NCBI GenBank assembly: GCA_964610315.1 | Contig: CAZSVM010000001.1 | Span: forward strand, 1-64,000 | Source of the DNA: JAQVEM01 sp964610315 | Lineage (GTDB): Bacteria > Actinomycetota > Humimicrobiia > Humimicrobiales > Humimicrobiaceae | Reading direction: 5' to 3' | DNA: 64,000 nucleotides | In this document: in pieces, positions 15,829-25,729 of the stretch | How positions within the stretch are numbered: position 1 is the stretch's first letter | Layout: each line of letters opens with the position of its first letter | Made by a program: the position numbers and the translations under genes | Notes under the pieces: model-generated | The model's input: only the letters and a program-made list of their open reading frames with translations | Database searches by the model: none | What the model was told of the DNA's origin: nothing

Positions 15829-18420
15829 CTATTTTATAACATTTATAAAAATCTCTACCAGATTCGGATCAAACTGAGTTCCGGAACATCTTATAAGTTC
15901 CCTTATAGCTTCTCTCTTTTTAACTGCTTTTTTATAAGATCTATCATGCGTCATTACGTCATATGCATCTACTATAGTTATTATTCGTGAAGTAAGCGGA
16001 ATTTCTTCTCCCTTTAATCCCCGCGGATATCCTGTTCCATCCCACCATTCGTGATGAGATAATACAGCATAGGCTATGGGCATTAATTGAGGAGATGAAC
16101 TGGAGATATTATATCCTACTTCGGGATGTCTCTTGACTATATCCCATTCTTTTTTTGTCAATCTTCCCTTTTTCATTAAAATTTCATCAGGTATGGCTAC
16201 CTTGCCTATATCGTGGAGAGTGGATAGCAGAGATAATTCATTCAATTTATTTTCTTTTAATTTTAAAGCATTTCCTAATTCCAATGCCATCTTTCTCATC
16301 CTGACTGCATGCTCTTCCGTCTCATAACTTTTCTCCTGCAGAGTTCTTTCCAGTGATGAAATTATGGAACTGGATATACTCTTCCGCTCTAGAAGCTTTC
16401 TGCGATACATCCAATCCTCCGCTTCTTTTATTACGGTTCTGATATTGTAATCATAATTTTTTTTGGTTGAAGTGCCCAGAGATATACTTACCGGTATTTT
16501 ATGACTTTTTGTCCGGTGGAAGGCATCTCTTAATCTATTCAATATTTCTTCCGAGTCTTTATCGGTAGTTTTGGGAAGCAGAATTGAAAATTCATCTCCT
16601 CCCCACCTTGCAATTATATCTTCTTTTCTACAGCAGTTTTTCAGAATTCTGGCTATTTTCTTTAATAGATTATCGCCTTCCCTGGGCCCAAAAGCGTCGT
16701 TTATGAGTTTTAATCCATTTACGTCCCCCATTATAAAACTTAGCGGAAGCTGCCTTTTTGTGTTAAGTCTTTTAAGTTCTTCCTCAAAATAGGCCCTATT
16801 ATACAGTCCTGTCAGCTTATCTTTTAGCGACAGTTTTTTTATTTCCTCTTCTGTTTTTTTTCTTTCCAGGACATTTATCAGAATTTCTCCTAACAACTTT
16901 AAAAGAGTTATATCATTTACTGTCCATAATTTTCTTGATTTTATAGATTCGAATCCAAGAAATCCCTTAATAACTTTTCCATAAATCATGGGTATAATTA
17001 CTATCGATTTTACTCCCTGCGGCTTTATTATTTCTCTTTCTGCTTCCAGTTTCAGTTTAACCTTTGACACGTTGGGGATATAAACAGGCTCGAATTTATT
17101 CAGTTTTTTTAGCCACCATAAAGTATTATCAGAAGGAAGCTCTTTCAATTTCTCCGCTTTCGATTTGACATCTTTATTACACCATTGGTGAGTTCTAATA
17201 GCTTTGGAACCCTGTCTATATAGAATATAAATATAACTCCTGTCCACTCCAGCAAATTCGGCTACTGTTTTAAGGGCACAATTTATTCCATCGTCTATTT
17301 CCGCGGATGAAAATTTGATAAACTTCGTTGACAGTGTGCTTATAAGATTTTCGAACTTTACTCTATAATTTAATAATTCATTGGTTTTTTTATGCTGGGT
17401 AATGTCACGAAGCACAATTACCTTGCCTGTAATTTTTTTCAATCCATAAGTAAAATTACTGACCGTCATATTATAGTCTTTTTTCTGATTATTCCTGAAA
17501 ACAGTTATGTCTTCATTCAAGTCGGAATCAAAACATTTATTATTAAAATAATCATGGTATTTCGGAAGCAGGGTATCTATTGGTTCCCCGATAAACTTTG
17601 CACTTTTGTATTTAAATGAATCTCTAGCCGAAGGGTTAAGATACAAAATATTATTTTTATTATCAAGAACGATAATATTATCTCTCATACTATCTACTAT
17701 AGTCTCCCGGGCAACGGGCACGATGTCAAATATTTTCAATCTTGTAAATCCGAATATTATTATGGTCAAACTTACAGCCAGTGCTACCGGTGTTACATCG
17801 AATATATCAAATGGTTTGATTTTTATAATATGTAATAAATTAGTAAACCATGGAATCAGCAGTACCAATATTACCAAACTTACCTGCAGACTAAACATAT
17901 TGAATTTTTTAATCAGGGTTTTTATGAGAATAAAATAGGTAATTATTAATATTATGTATAAATATGCCGACCATATCCAGAACCAGATTCCATATTCATG
18001 TAACAAAAAGGTTCCTGCATTACTTTCACCTAATATTACGCTGCTCCAGAATAAATGATGATATTGGTTGGTGAATATAAACAATATAGTCAAAACCGGT
18101 ATTATAAGAATGAGTATACTTCTCTTAAATGTAATCCAGTTCTTATAATCTGAATTTTTAAGGATAATAAACAGATAAGAAATGGGAATAATTATTATTC
18201 CAATGTACTCTATTTTATTAAAGATAAGTTTTAATTGGAAACCGTGGCTTAGAATTATATGGGCTTCACTGATTGTCCATATTATACTGCCTACAGCCAG
18301 TAGTAAACCATATTGAAAGCCGAGGATATTTTTATTTTTTAGTAACAGAAAACCAAATAGATTAGATGCTATAATTCCTATTGCTAATGTTGTTATGTAG
18401 AAAAAATAATATGAATTCAT
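15829..18420 (-). CDS. Membrane receptor with PAS, GAF, GGDEF and HD-GYP domains
   Basis: An 863-residue c-di-GMP signalling protein. A seven-helix membrane sensor of the histidine-kinase 7TM type spans about 1-230, then PAS (about 240-345), GAF (about 350-520), GGDEF (about 530-680) and HD-GYP (about 695-863). The cyclase signature GGDEF is intact at 607-611, with an inhibitory site RKED at 598-601, five residues before it as in RXXD I-sites. The phosphodiesterase signatures HDIGKV (736-741), HHE (789-791) and DGTGYP (794-799) are also intact. Both activities therefore look possible. The upstream gap 18421-18637 is extremely AT-rich with no clear promoter. Confidence 0.93.
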   Translation of the reverse strand: MNSYYFFYITTLAIGIIASNLFGFLLLKNKNILGFQYGLLLAVGSIIWTISEAHIILSHGFQLKLIFNKIEYIGIIIIPISYLFIILKNSDYKNWITFKRSILILIIPVLTILFIFTNQYHHLFWSSVILGESNAGTFLLHEYGIWFWIWSAYLYIILIITYFILIKTLIKKFNMFSLQVSLVILVLLIPWFTNLLHIIKIKPFDIFDVTPVALAVSLTIIIFGFTRLKIFDIVPVARETIVDSMRDNIIVLDNKNNILYLNPSARDSFKYKSAKFIGEPIDTLLPKYHDYFNNKCFDSDLNEDITVFRNNQKKDYNMTVSNFTYGLKKITGKVIVLRDITQHKKTNELLNYRVKFENLISTLSTKFIKFSSAEIDDGINCALKTVAEFAGVDRSYIYILYRQGSKAIRTHQWCNKDVKSKAEKLKELPSDNTLWWLKKLNKFEPVYIPNVSKVKLKLEAEREIIKPQGVKSIVIIPMIYGKVIKGFLGFESIKSRKLWTVNDITLLKLLGEILINVLERKKTEEEIKKLSLKDKLTGLYNRAYFEEELKRLNTKRQLPLSFIMGDVNGLKLINDAFGPREGDNLLKKIARILKNCCRKEDIIARWGGDEFSILLPKTTDKDSEEILNRLRDAFHRTKSHKIPVSISLGTSTKKNYDYNIRTVIKEAEDWMYRRKLLERKSISSSIISSLERTLQEKSYETEEHAVRMRKMALELGNALKLKENKLNELSLLSTLHDIGKVAIPDEILMKKGRLTKKEWDIVKRHPEVGYNISSSSPQLMPIAYAVLSHHEWWDGTGYPRGLKGEEIPLTSRIITIVDAYDVMTHDRSYKKAVKKREAIRELIRCSGTQFDPNLVEIFINVIK

Positions 18421-18637
18421 TACTGTATATTTTATTTCTTGTATTATTACATATTAATTTATTAATTGTTTTATAATTAGATATACATAATATTATTATA
18501 ATTAATATTCATAAATATAATAAAAAAGTTAAGCTATTATAATACCATAAGTTTAATTATTTTTACAAATTTTTTTTAAAAAAATTTTTTGATATTTATA
18601 ACCTTAAATCTACTTTAACCTTGAACTGATTATTCGA

Positions 18638-19477
18638 TTATTCATTTCTAAGCAGTTTGGAATATTCGGGAACCACATCTTCAACAAATTTTTTCATACC
18701 TTCCCTGGTTTTATAATGAGTGACTAACTTTTCCGCTACATCCATTGGTATGGTGGCTATATCAGCACCGGCAAGAGCTACTTCTCTCAATTGTCTTGGG
18801 TTTCTGATGCTTGCGGCAAGAATTTTTGTATTTCTTATATCATAATTCCTAAATATGGTTACTATTTGTTCCACCAGATCAACTCCCGATATAATACCGT
18901 TGTCTTCTAAGAGCTTATCATCCTTTTCAATTCCATAGGAAGGAAAGTAATCAGGTTTATTAAAGGGTATATTATTCTGGGATCTGATAAAATCATCTAT
19001 CCTGCCCACAAATGGGCTTACCAATTTTGCACCGACTTTGGCAGCTGCAAGTGCCTGCTCTGGAGTAAAAATCAGAGTGCAGTTTACTGGAATTTTACAT
19101 CGGGATAATTCCCCTATTGCTTTTATGCCGTCAAAACTATTATCACTGTCTTCTTCAAAAGAAGGACTAACCGGAATTTTTATATAAACATTACCGGCAA
19201 CCGGATTAAAATTTTTAAAAAGTTTCTTGCCTTCCTCAACCATTTGTTCAAGGTTTGTACCTATTACTTCAAGGCTGACCGGAAGTCCTTTGGCAAGAAT
19301 TAGTATTTCTTTTATATATTTTTCCATATCTATAGCTTTACCTTTTTTCTTTTCATCTTCCACAGCTTTTTTTATTAATGACGGATTAGTGGTTACCCCA
19401 TCCAGCAGACCATATGATTTTATTTTTCTTATCTCTTCTATTTTACTGGAATCAATAAAAACTTTAATTTTTATCAA
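18638..19477 (-). CDS. Transaldolase-family protein
   Basis: A 279-residue class I aldolase of the transaldolase / fructose-6-phosphate aldolase group. It has GVTTNPSLIKKA near 26-38, the Schiff-base lysine in VYIKIPVS, NCTLIFTPEQALAAAKVGA, VSPFVGRIDD and the C-terminal AASIRNPRQLREVALAGADI. It directly follows transketolase (33 bases), so the two form a non-oxidative pentose phosphate unit. It is longer than the roughly 220-residue FSA-type enzymes and shorter than TalB (about 317). Transaldolase is favoured over FSA by the tkt neighbour, but this is not certain. Confidence 0.85.
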   Translation of the reverse strand: MIKIKVFIDSSKIEEIRKIKSYGLLDGVTTNPSLIKKAVEDEKKKGKAIDMEKYIKEILILAKGLPVSLEVIGTNLEQMVEEGKKLFKNFNPVAGNVYIKIPVSPSFEEDSDNSFDGIKAIGELSRCKIPVNCTLIFTPEQALAAAKVGAKLVSPFVGRIDDFIRSQNNIPFNKPDYFPSYGIEKDDKLLEDNGIISGVDLVEQIVTIFRNYDIRNTKILAASIRNPRQLREVALAGADIATIPMDVAEKLVTHYKTREGMKKFVEDVVPEYSKLLRNE

Positions 19478-19510
19478 CCTCCTTTTTGTCCTTAGCCTTA
19501 TTTTATGTAT

Positions 19511-21340
19511 TTAACTTACTATTTCTTTTATTTTATTTACAATTGCCTGGCTTGATATTCCTTCAAAATCCAGCAATTCATAAGGTTTACCACTTCTGGG
19601 TATTTTTTTAACAGCAAGAATATAAACAGGGCTCTTTTCCGAAGCAGCGCTTTTTACTGCTTCTCCCAGTCCCCCCTCTGCATAATGATCTTCTACGGTT
19701 AATATAGCCCTGGTTTCCTCCTGGGCTTTTCTGATAGTGTCCTTGTCTATGGGTTTAATACTATAAATATCAATTATTCTTATTGGTATATTTTCTTTTT
19801 TTAACTCTTCGTAAGCTTTCAACGCCTGGTGTAAAGTTATTCCTGCCGCGCATACGGTTACCATATCATTTTTGCTTTCCTTTACTGTTTTGCTTCCGCC
19901 AATTTCGAAAATATCTTCAGGATTATAAATGACCGGTGTATCCATCCGGGTTGTTCTTATATAAACGTTTCCGAAATGCTCAGCAGCTTTTTCTACCAGT
20001 TTTTCAGTAGATACGGCATCTGATGGATACAGGACTACACTATTCGGTTGAGTTCTAAACATGGCAATATCTTCCAGACCCATTTGTGAAGCGCCATCCT
20101 CACCGATAGATACTCCCGAATGAGACCCTACAAATTTTATATTCGTTTTTGAGTATCCACTCATTCTAATCTGATCAAATGCTCTAGTTAAAAATGCAGC
20201 AAAGGTTGAAACGAAAGGAATTTTACCTCTCAAGGATAATCCCGTTGCCGTACCTATCATATTTTGCTCTGCTATATACATTTCAAAAAACCTAGACGGA
20301 AACTGTTTCTTAAATATTTCGGAAAAGGTCGAGTTACTAACTTCAGCATCCAGAACCACCATATTGGGAAATTTTTTAAAAATATTTACCAGGGCTATAC
20401 CATAAGCTTTTCTGGTGGCCAGACTTTTATTATTTATAATAATTTTGTCATATTCTCCAATGACTTCTTCGGATATTTCAACCGGCTCAGGTTCCATAAT
20501 ATTTCCTCTTACATCTTTGTCGATGTCGCCCAACTCCTCAAGTGCTTTATCCAGTTGTTCAGAGGGTACTGCTTTACCATGCCATCCCTCTTTATTTTCC
20601 AGAAGGCTTACTCCTTTTCCTTTAATTGTTTTCGCAATTATCATGGTAGGTCTTTCCTTAACTCCCAGGGCATACTTATAAGCATCGGCAATTTCTTTAA
20701 AGTTATGGCCATCTATAATAAGGGTCTCCCAGCCAAAAGAAGATATTCTTTTTTTATAAGCTTCAGTATCCCATCCATAAATTGTTTCTCTGCTCTGGCC
20801 CAATCTGTTTACATCCAGAATACCTATAAGATTGTCAAGCTTGTAGTGAACTGCAATCTGAATCGCTTCCCATTGTGAACCTTCGGTCATTTCACTGTCT
20901 CCAAGCAATACATAGGTTTTGTAAGGAACTTTATCTATGTACCTGGCATTTAAAGCCATTCCTAATCCAATAGAAAGACCCTGGCCCAGTGAACCGGTTG
21001 AAGCTTCGGCATAAGGAAAAAGAAGTGTAGGATGACCTTCAAGTCTACTCTCAAATTTTCTAAGCGTAAGAATTTCTTCTTCGCTGATAGCATCTGCGGC
21101 TGCCCATAATGAATATAAAAGCGGAGAGGCATGGCCTTTGGAAAATATCAACCGGTCATTATTTATATAGCCAGTATCATTTATTTTGAATCTAAAAAAG
21201 CCCCTAAAAAATAGAGTCGATAACAATTCTACCGCTGATAATGAGGAAGAAGGATGTCCGGATCCGGCTTTGGTAGTTGAAATTAATATGAAGTATCTTA
21301 TAAGTTTTGCCAGCTTTTCCAAATTATTTTTTTCTTTCAT
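19511..21340 (-). CDS. tkt: Transketolase
   Basis: A thiamine-diphosphate enzyme of the pentose phosphate pathway, 609 residues from the chosen ATG at 21340. That ATG has GGAGG four bases upstream; an in-frame TTG at 21355 lies before this ribosome site and is rejected. The TPP motif begins at GDSEMTEGSQWEA and ends near LIGILDVN, preceded by GHASPLLYSLWAA and GSLGQGLSIGLGMA. The pyrimidine-binding half (about 305-480) has EQNMIGTATGLSL and GEDGASQMGLEDIAMFRT, and a C-terminal domain follows. It is shorter than E. coli TktA (663) but single-chain and complete. Confidence 0.94.
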   Translation of the reverse strand: MKEKNNLEKLAKLIRYFILISTTKAGSGHPSSSLSAVELLSTLFFRGFFRFKINDTGYINNDRLIFSKGHASPLLYSLWAAADAISEEEILTLRKFESRLEGHPTLLFPYAEASTGSLGQGLSIGLGMALNARYIDKVPYKTYVLLGDSEMTEGSQWEAIQIAVHYKLDNLIGILDVNRLGQSRETIYGWDTEAYKKRISSFGWETLIIDGHNFKEIADAYKYALGVKERPTMIIAKTIKGKGVSLLENKEGWHGKAVPSEQLDKALEELGDIDKDVRGNIMEPEPVEISEEVIGEYDKIIINNKSLATRKAYGIALVNIFKKFPNMVVLDAEVSNSTFSEIFKKQFPSRFFEMYIAEQNMIGTATGLSLRGKIPFVSTFAAFLTRAFDQIRMSGYSKTNIKFVGSHSGVSIGEDGASQMGLEDIAMFRTQPNSVVLYPSDAVSTEKLVEKAAEHFGNVYIRTTRMDTPVIYNPEDIFEIGGSKTVKESKNDMVTVCAAGITLHQALKAYEELKKENIPIRIIDIYSIKPIDKDTIRKAQEETRAILTVEDHYAEGGLGEAVKSAASEKSPVYILAVKKIPRSGKPYELLDFEGISSQAIVNKIKEIVS

Positions 21341-21409
21341 TATTCCTCCAATCAAAACTGTGATATTTTATTAAATTTTTATTTCTTATTACAAATTAAA
21401 ACCTTAAAA

Positions 21410-22813
21410 TTATGAAAGTGTTTGCTCTTCGGGCTCAACATGTATCAGGACTTCACATATATTTTTAAATTTTCTTTTAATACCATTCTCCATTTCGGTT
21501 ACCACTGTATGTGCCTGTTTTATATCCAGGTTTTTTTCCAATCTGCAGTGAAAAGCAAGATTATATAATCCTTCCTTCTCAAGTATGGTAAAATTATGAC
21601 AGGTGTCGGGGTTTACATATAATGAGACTTCTTTTTTTATATCGGATATAATTTTTTCCGATTTTTTAGTTATATCATTCCAGTTCTCACCCTCTCTGAC
21701 ATCTTCAATATGAATATAGATACTTCTGATATTACCGATTTTTTCTTTTATCTTTTCTTCGGTAGTTTTAGTTAACTTTTCAGTTTCATCCAGCTTCAAA
21801 TATTTATTCAACTCTATATGAATAGAAACATCAATCCGGTTGCCCACATTATATATAAAAATATTATGAATATCTTTTACATAATGCTGACTTAATACAA
21901 TTTCTTTTATATAGGTTTCGATGCTGTCCTTCGAAGGAATATATTTTGTTTCCAGAATTATTTCCGATCCGGGTATATTCTTTGAAATTTTATTTTTTAT
22001 ATTTTCTTTGATTTTTTCAACGCGGGATAAATATAAAATATTCTTAATGCAAATTTCCAGATTTATAAACTTTATGTTTCCTACTTCATGTATTTTCAGT
22101 TTGTTAATGGATTTTATTTCAGGAATTTCTTTTAAGATATCCGAAACTTTTTCGGTAATTTCCTTGGGTATGTAGTCCAGTAAGTTTCTTACTATTTTAA
22201 TCAATAACCTTAAACTAAAGGTTAAAACAATTAAAGAAATTATAATAGAGGCAATCGGATCTGCAATCTGAATACCAGCATTTACAAGAAATAACCCTAC
22301 AATCACTATGACCGAACTTACGATATCACTGGAATAATTTAAAAATTCTGCTTTAAATGCGAAAGAGTTGTATTTTCTGGCAGCTCTTCCGATGAATAAA
22401 ACTCTTACTACATTTAAAATTATGGAAATTATCAATATAAGAAATACATACCAGTTTAAATTTAAAACAAAATTCCTGAAGATAATCCTCTGGACAGATT
22501 TATATATGATAAAAAAACTTAAAGAAGATATTATTAAAATTTCCAAAAAAGCGGAGAAATTCTCATACTTTCCATGCCCGTAGGTATGGTCCTTATCTGC
22601 TGGTCTGGTTGAAATTCTTATAGCCAGAAAGGTTATAAGAACAGTAACCATATCCAGTCCGTTATTTAGAGCTTCCGAAAAAACACCGATACTATTCGTA
22701 AAATAAGCAATGAAAACTTTAATGACAACCAGAAAAATTGATACCAGTAATGAAAAAAAAGCAATTCGTATCTTGTATGAACCATTTAAACTGGCAGATC
22801 GGTTTTTTCTCAT
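21410..22813 (-). CDS. Cation diffusion facilitator with extended C-terminus
   Basis: A 467-residue CDF-family divalent-metal/proton antiporter. Six membrane helices lie within about 15-210. Candidate metal ligands are NNGLD in helix 2 (about 47-51) and NYSSD in helix 5, and KDHTYGHGKYE is the typical cytoplasmic loop. Usual CDFs have one C-terminal cytoplasmic domain of about 80-90 residues. Here about 250 residues follow, with what look like three tandem ferredoxin-like repeats near 215-295, 300-375 and 385-460, each ending in a VLIHVE-like strand. The metal is unknown. Confidence 0.88.
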   Translation of the reverse strand: MRKNRSASLNGSYKIRIAFFSLLVSIFLVVIKVFIAYFTNSIGVFSEALNNGLDMVTVLITFLAIRISTRPADKDHTYGHGKYENFSAFLEILIISSLSFFIIYKSVQRIIFRNFVLNLNWYVFLILIISIILNVVRVLFIGRAARKYNSFAFKAEFLNYSSDIVSSVIVIVGLFLVNAGIQIADPIASIIISLIVLTFSLRLLIKIVRNLLDYIPKEITEKVSDILKEIPEIKSINKLKIHEVGNIKFINLEICIKNILYLSRVEKIKENIKNKISKNIPGSEIILETKYIPSKDSIETYIKEIVLSQHYVKDIHNIFIYNVGNRIDVSIHIELNKYLKLDETEKLTKTTEEKIKEKIGNIRSIYIHIEDVREGENWNDITKKSEKIISDIKKEVSLYVNPDTCHNFTILEKEGLYNLAFHCRLEKNLDIKQAHTVVTEMENGIKRKFKNICEVLIHVEPEEQTLS

Positions 22814-22898
22814 AAAATTAAGAATATTGTTGATGTTGGCATTATATTTATTTTTACTCTAACTTGATTAATTTTATTATAAAATATCGCTATTTGTA

Positions 22899-22927
22899 AG
22901 TTAAAATATTAATATATTTGTTGTCAA
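22899..22927 (-). promoter_or_regulatory. Candidate promoter for the CDF gene
   Basis: On the minus strand a perfect -35 TTGACA (22927-22922) is followed by 17 bases and TTAACT (22904-22899), which is only a half-match to the -10 consensus; TATTTT a few bases earlier is an alternative. It sits about 90 bases before the CDF start codon, just after the terminator of the preceding MATE gene, so a new transcript is expected here. Confidence 0.5.
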
Positions 22928-22973
22928 TAACCGAAGTAAAAATTCATGAAAAAGATTAAAATCTGGATATTGG

Positions 22974-23004
22974 AAAAAAAGCTGATTTTAATTCCTATAT
23001 CAGC
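22974..23004 (-). terminator. Rho-independent terminator after the MATE gene
   Basis: On the minus strand GCTGAT (23004-22999) and ATCAGC (22986-22981) form a six-pair stem with a 12-base loop, followed directly by seven T residues (22980-22974). It lies 15 bases after the MATE stop codon and separates it from the CDF-transketolase group. Confidence 0.75.
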
Positions 23005-23018
23005 AATCAATTCAATCT

Positions 23019-24386
23019 TCAAGTAACTTCTAAAACTTCCTGGGCTGCCTTGCGGTTGAAAATTCTAAATTCATAAAATATAAGAATTCCGGCAATAGTT
23101 ATAGACAAGAAATCAGCTACAGGCATTGCCATCCATACTCCATTTAAACCAAAAAATCTTGGAAGTATATAGATAGCCGGAATTAGCAGTAAGAATTGTT
23201 TGGTAGTAATTATAACCAGTGCCTGTATTGCTTTTCCCAGTGACTGGAAAAAACTTGCACTTACCATATGCATACCTACCAGAGGGAAAAATACAACCAA
23301 AATCCTCAATGGTAATACTCCGCTATTTATAAGAAGGGGATCATTACTGAAAATACTCAAAAAATAACGGGGGAAGAACATCATTGGTATAAAAGCTATA
23401 AAGGATATAATGGTAGTCCAGGTTATAGCTATTCCCAGTACTTTCTTAATTCTATGATATAATTTCGCTCCATAATTAAAACTGGAGATGGTGGCAAAAC
23501 TTTGCGATATCCCCACTACGGGTATCTGAATTAAACCGATCATTCTGTAGGCTATTCCTAAAATAGCTATATGAATATCGCTCCCATATAATCTTAAAGA
23601 CCGGTTAAAGATTAATATTACCACACTGACAATGGTCATGATAAAGAAATTGGGGCATCCTATTATCAAAATTTCCTTTATGATCCTAAAATTTATTTTA
23701 AACATCGGTAAACGGAACCGGTAAATACTTTTCCCGGACATATAGAAACCTACTATAAGAATGGTACTTATCACCTGGCTTATGATAGTAGCAATGGCGG
23801 CTCCTTTTATTCCCATTCTAAGACCGAAAATAAAAATTGGATCTAACATAATATTCAAAAGTGACCCAATAGCAATAAAATACATTGCTGCTCTCGGTTT
23901 ACCTTCCGCTCTTACGAAATCATTGGTAGCAATTAAAAATGATAAAAGAATAAACCCGGGAAATACAATAAGAAGGTATTCTTTTGCCAGAGGCAGTGCC
24001 TCCGATGAAGCACCGAAAAAACCCAGCAGTCTGTTTATAAAAATATATCCGAAAATTATAAAAACGCTGTTAAGGAAAATATTTACTATAATACCGTTAC
24101 CCATAGTGTTCACTGCTCTATTTATATCTTTTTTACCCAGCGCCCTTGAAATAACGGAAGCAGAACCGGTACCTACCATAAGGCCGACAGCCATCATGGC
24201 TAACATAATAGGTAAAGCTATGGAAAGAGCAGTTATGGCCAGAGGTCCCACTCCCCTGCCCACAAATATGGTATCTGCAATTATATACAGAAAACCTGAC
24301 AGTAGTCCCAGTATCCCCGGTCCGGCAAATTTGAAAAGTAATCTAGTTAAATTGCCTTCCAGTATATTTTTTCTCTCTAAATCCAT
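23019..24386 (-). CDS. MATE-family efflux transporter
   Basis: A 455-residue membrane protein with about 12 hydrophobic helices in two similar halves, as in multidrug and toxin extrusion (NorM/DinF-like) exporters. The N-terminal GPGILGLLSGFLYIIADTIF and the region GTGSASVISRALGKKD near 73-88 are typical of the family. It begins four bases after the glycosyltransferase stop and ends at a terminator. Substrate is unknown; given the neighbour, a lipid-linked or carotenoid-like product is possible but speculative. Confidence 0.9.
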   Translation of the reverse strand: MDLERKNILEGNLTRLLFKFAGPGILGLLSGFLYIIADTIFVGRGVGPLAITALSIALPIMLAMMAVGLMVGTGSASVISRALGKKDINRAVNTMGNGIIVNIFLNSVFIIFGYIFINRLLGFFGASSEALPLAKEYLLIVFPGFILLSFLIATNDFVRAEGKPRAAMYFIAIGSLLNIMLDPIFIFGLRMGIKGAAIATIISQVISTILIVGFYMSGKSIYRFRLPMFKINFRIIKEILIIGCPNFFIMTIVSVVILIFNRSLRLYGSDIHIAILGIAYRMIGLIQIPVVGISQSFATISSFNYGAKLYHRIKKVLGIAITWTTIISFIAFIPMMFFPRYFLSIFSNDPLLINSGVLPLRILVVFFPLVGMHMVSASFFQSLGKAIQALVIITTKQFLLLIPAIYILPRFFGLNGVWMAMPVADFLSITIAGILIFYEFRIFNRKAAQEVLEVT

Positions 24387-24390
24387 ATAA

Positions 24391-25578
24391 CTATTTTAAA
24401 AACTGATTGGCAAAGTTTGACGAATGTTTATACAATCTTCCCTTCCAGCTTATCCGGGGCTGTAAATTTTTTTGAAAGAGAAGTTTTAGATGCATAAAAA
24501 TCATATAAAATATGGAAATGGGATGCAGAAGAACATCGATAAACCTTCCATTTATTTTTATTAAAGCCATTACCCGGGTTAATAAAATTACCATTATCTG
24601 AAACGATACCAGTAAAAGGTTCCAATAAAACATAGTTATAGTTTGAAATTTTATAAGAGGTAACAATGCCAGTAAAATAAATGGAAAAAGGAAAAATATA
24701 ATGAGAACCAGAATAATCAGTGAAACTATAATTCTGTTATTGAAATTTCCCAGAAATACCCTGCAAAAACCATCATATATTCCCCTGAAATTATAATACA
24801 ATCTGGTAGAATATATATTTCTTCCGTTAAATATCATAAATTTATAACCCTTTTTTATGAATAATTTGGATAAAATAGTGTCCTCAACACAACTGTTTCT
24901 GATACCTTTATGTCCCCCCAGTGCTTTATAAATATTCTTTTTTACCAGCATTAAACTTCCTATCCCGCTTCCAAATACCGGAATCCTGGATTTCCTGATA
25001 AATAGCAGAGGTGGAATTAAAATCTGAAAATTGGTAAGATTTATGACCATCCTCTCACTGAAAGACTTCATTATCTGCTTTGGGCAGGCTGATAATATAT
25101 CAAGATTCTCTTTTACCAGACAGCTGATTGTACTGGTTACCGATTCACTGGTATGAACAGTATCTGCATCGGTGAAAAATAAATACTTCCCTTTTGATTT
25201 TTTGAATAACTGGTAACAGGCATAGTTCTTACCGGTCCATCCTTCCGGAAGAGGTTTACCGTCAATTAATCTGATATTCCTATGAGTCTTTGATATTTTT
25301 TTAACAATTTCGGCGGTTCTGTCTGTGGAGTTATCATTCAATACCAGAATTTCCATATTATTATAATCCTGTTTTACTAATGATAACAAACATTTTCCTA
25401 TATTTTTTTCTTCATTTCTGGCTGGTATAAGAACAGAAATAAGAGAATTTTCTTTTTTTACCGCAGTTGGTAAATTATAATCCGATATATCTTTAAATAG
25501 AATTGAATTAATTAGATAATTAACCAGGAAAATAAACAGCATAGATGAAATTACTATGTTGTATATAAAAAGCGCCAT
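24391..25578 (-). CDS. Membrane glycosyltransferase, GT2 family (CrtQ/HpnI-like)
   Basis: A 395-residue family 2 glycosyltransferase. An N-terminal membrane helix (about 5-27) precedes the catalytic domain: SVLIPARNEEKNIG near 48-61, VLNDNSTDRTAEI, PLPEGWTGKNYAC near 110-122 and FFTDADTVH (the DXD-type site). Two or three membrane helices follow near 280-345. The PEGWTGKN motif is typical of transferases acting on carotenoid- or hopanoid-like lipids. Acceptor and sugar cannot be told from sequence. It lies directly upstream of the MATE exporter. Confidence 0.82.
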   Translation of the reverse strand: MALFIYNIVISSMLFIFLVNYLINSILFKDISDYNLPTAVKKENSLISVLIPARNEEKNIGKCLLSLVKQDYNNMEILVLNDNSTDRTAEIVKKISKTHRNIRLIDGKPLPEGWTGKNYACYQLFKKSKGKYLFFTDADTVHTSESVTSTISCLVKENLDILSACPKQIMKSFSERMVINLTNFQILIPPLLFIRKSRIPVFGSGIGSLMLVKKNIYKALGGHKGIRNSCVEDTILSKLFIKKGYKFMIFNGRNIYSTRLYYNFRGIYDGFCRVFLGNFNNRIIVSLIILVLIIFFLFPFILLALLPLIKFQTITMFYWNLLLVSFQIMVILLTRVMALIKINGRFIDVLLHPISIFYMIFMHLKLLFQKNLQPRISWKGRLYKHSSNFANQFLK

Positions 25579-25642
25579 CTTATAAAAAAAATTTATTTTT
25601 TAAAAAGAATCCTGATAGAATCTATTACAAAATTACTTTTTA

Positions 25643-25651
25643 ATTATAACA
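25643..25651 (-). promoter_or_regulatory. Extended -10 promoter candidate before the glycosyltransferase
   Basis: The minus strand reads TGTTATAAT (25651-25643): a consensus -10 TATAAT preceded by TG at the extended -10 position. No good -35 element is present; TTGTGA lies too far upstream (20-base spacing). The start codon is about 65 bases downstream. The gap 25579-25757 is otherwise AT-rich. Confidence 0.4.
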
Positions 25652-25729
25652 CAGTATATTATTTAAATTCACAATTATTAAATTATTTATATTTATTCAG
25701 TTTTTAAAATATAACAATAACAACTTTGT

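Noticed and set aside
18540..18610. A/T palindrome runs after transaldolase as a terminator
   Set aside because: The pairing is only A-T homopolymer without a G+C stem; no stable hairpin is formed.
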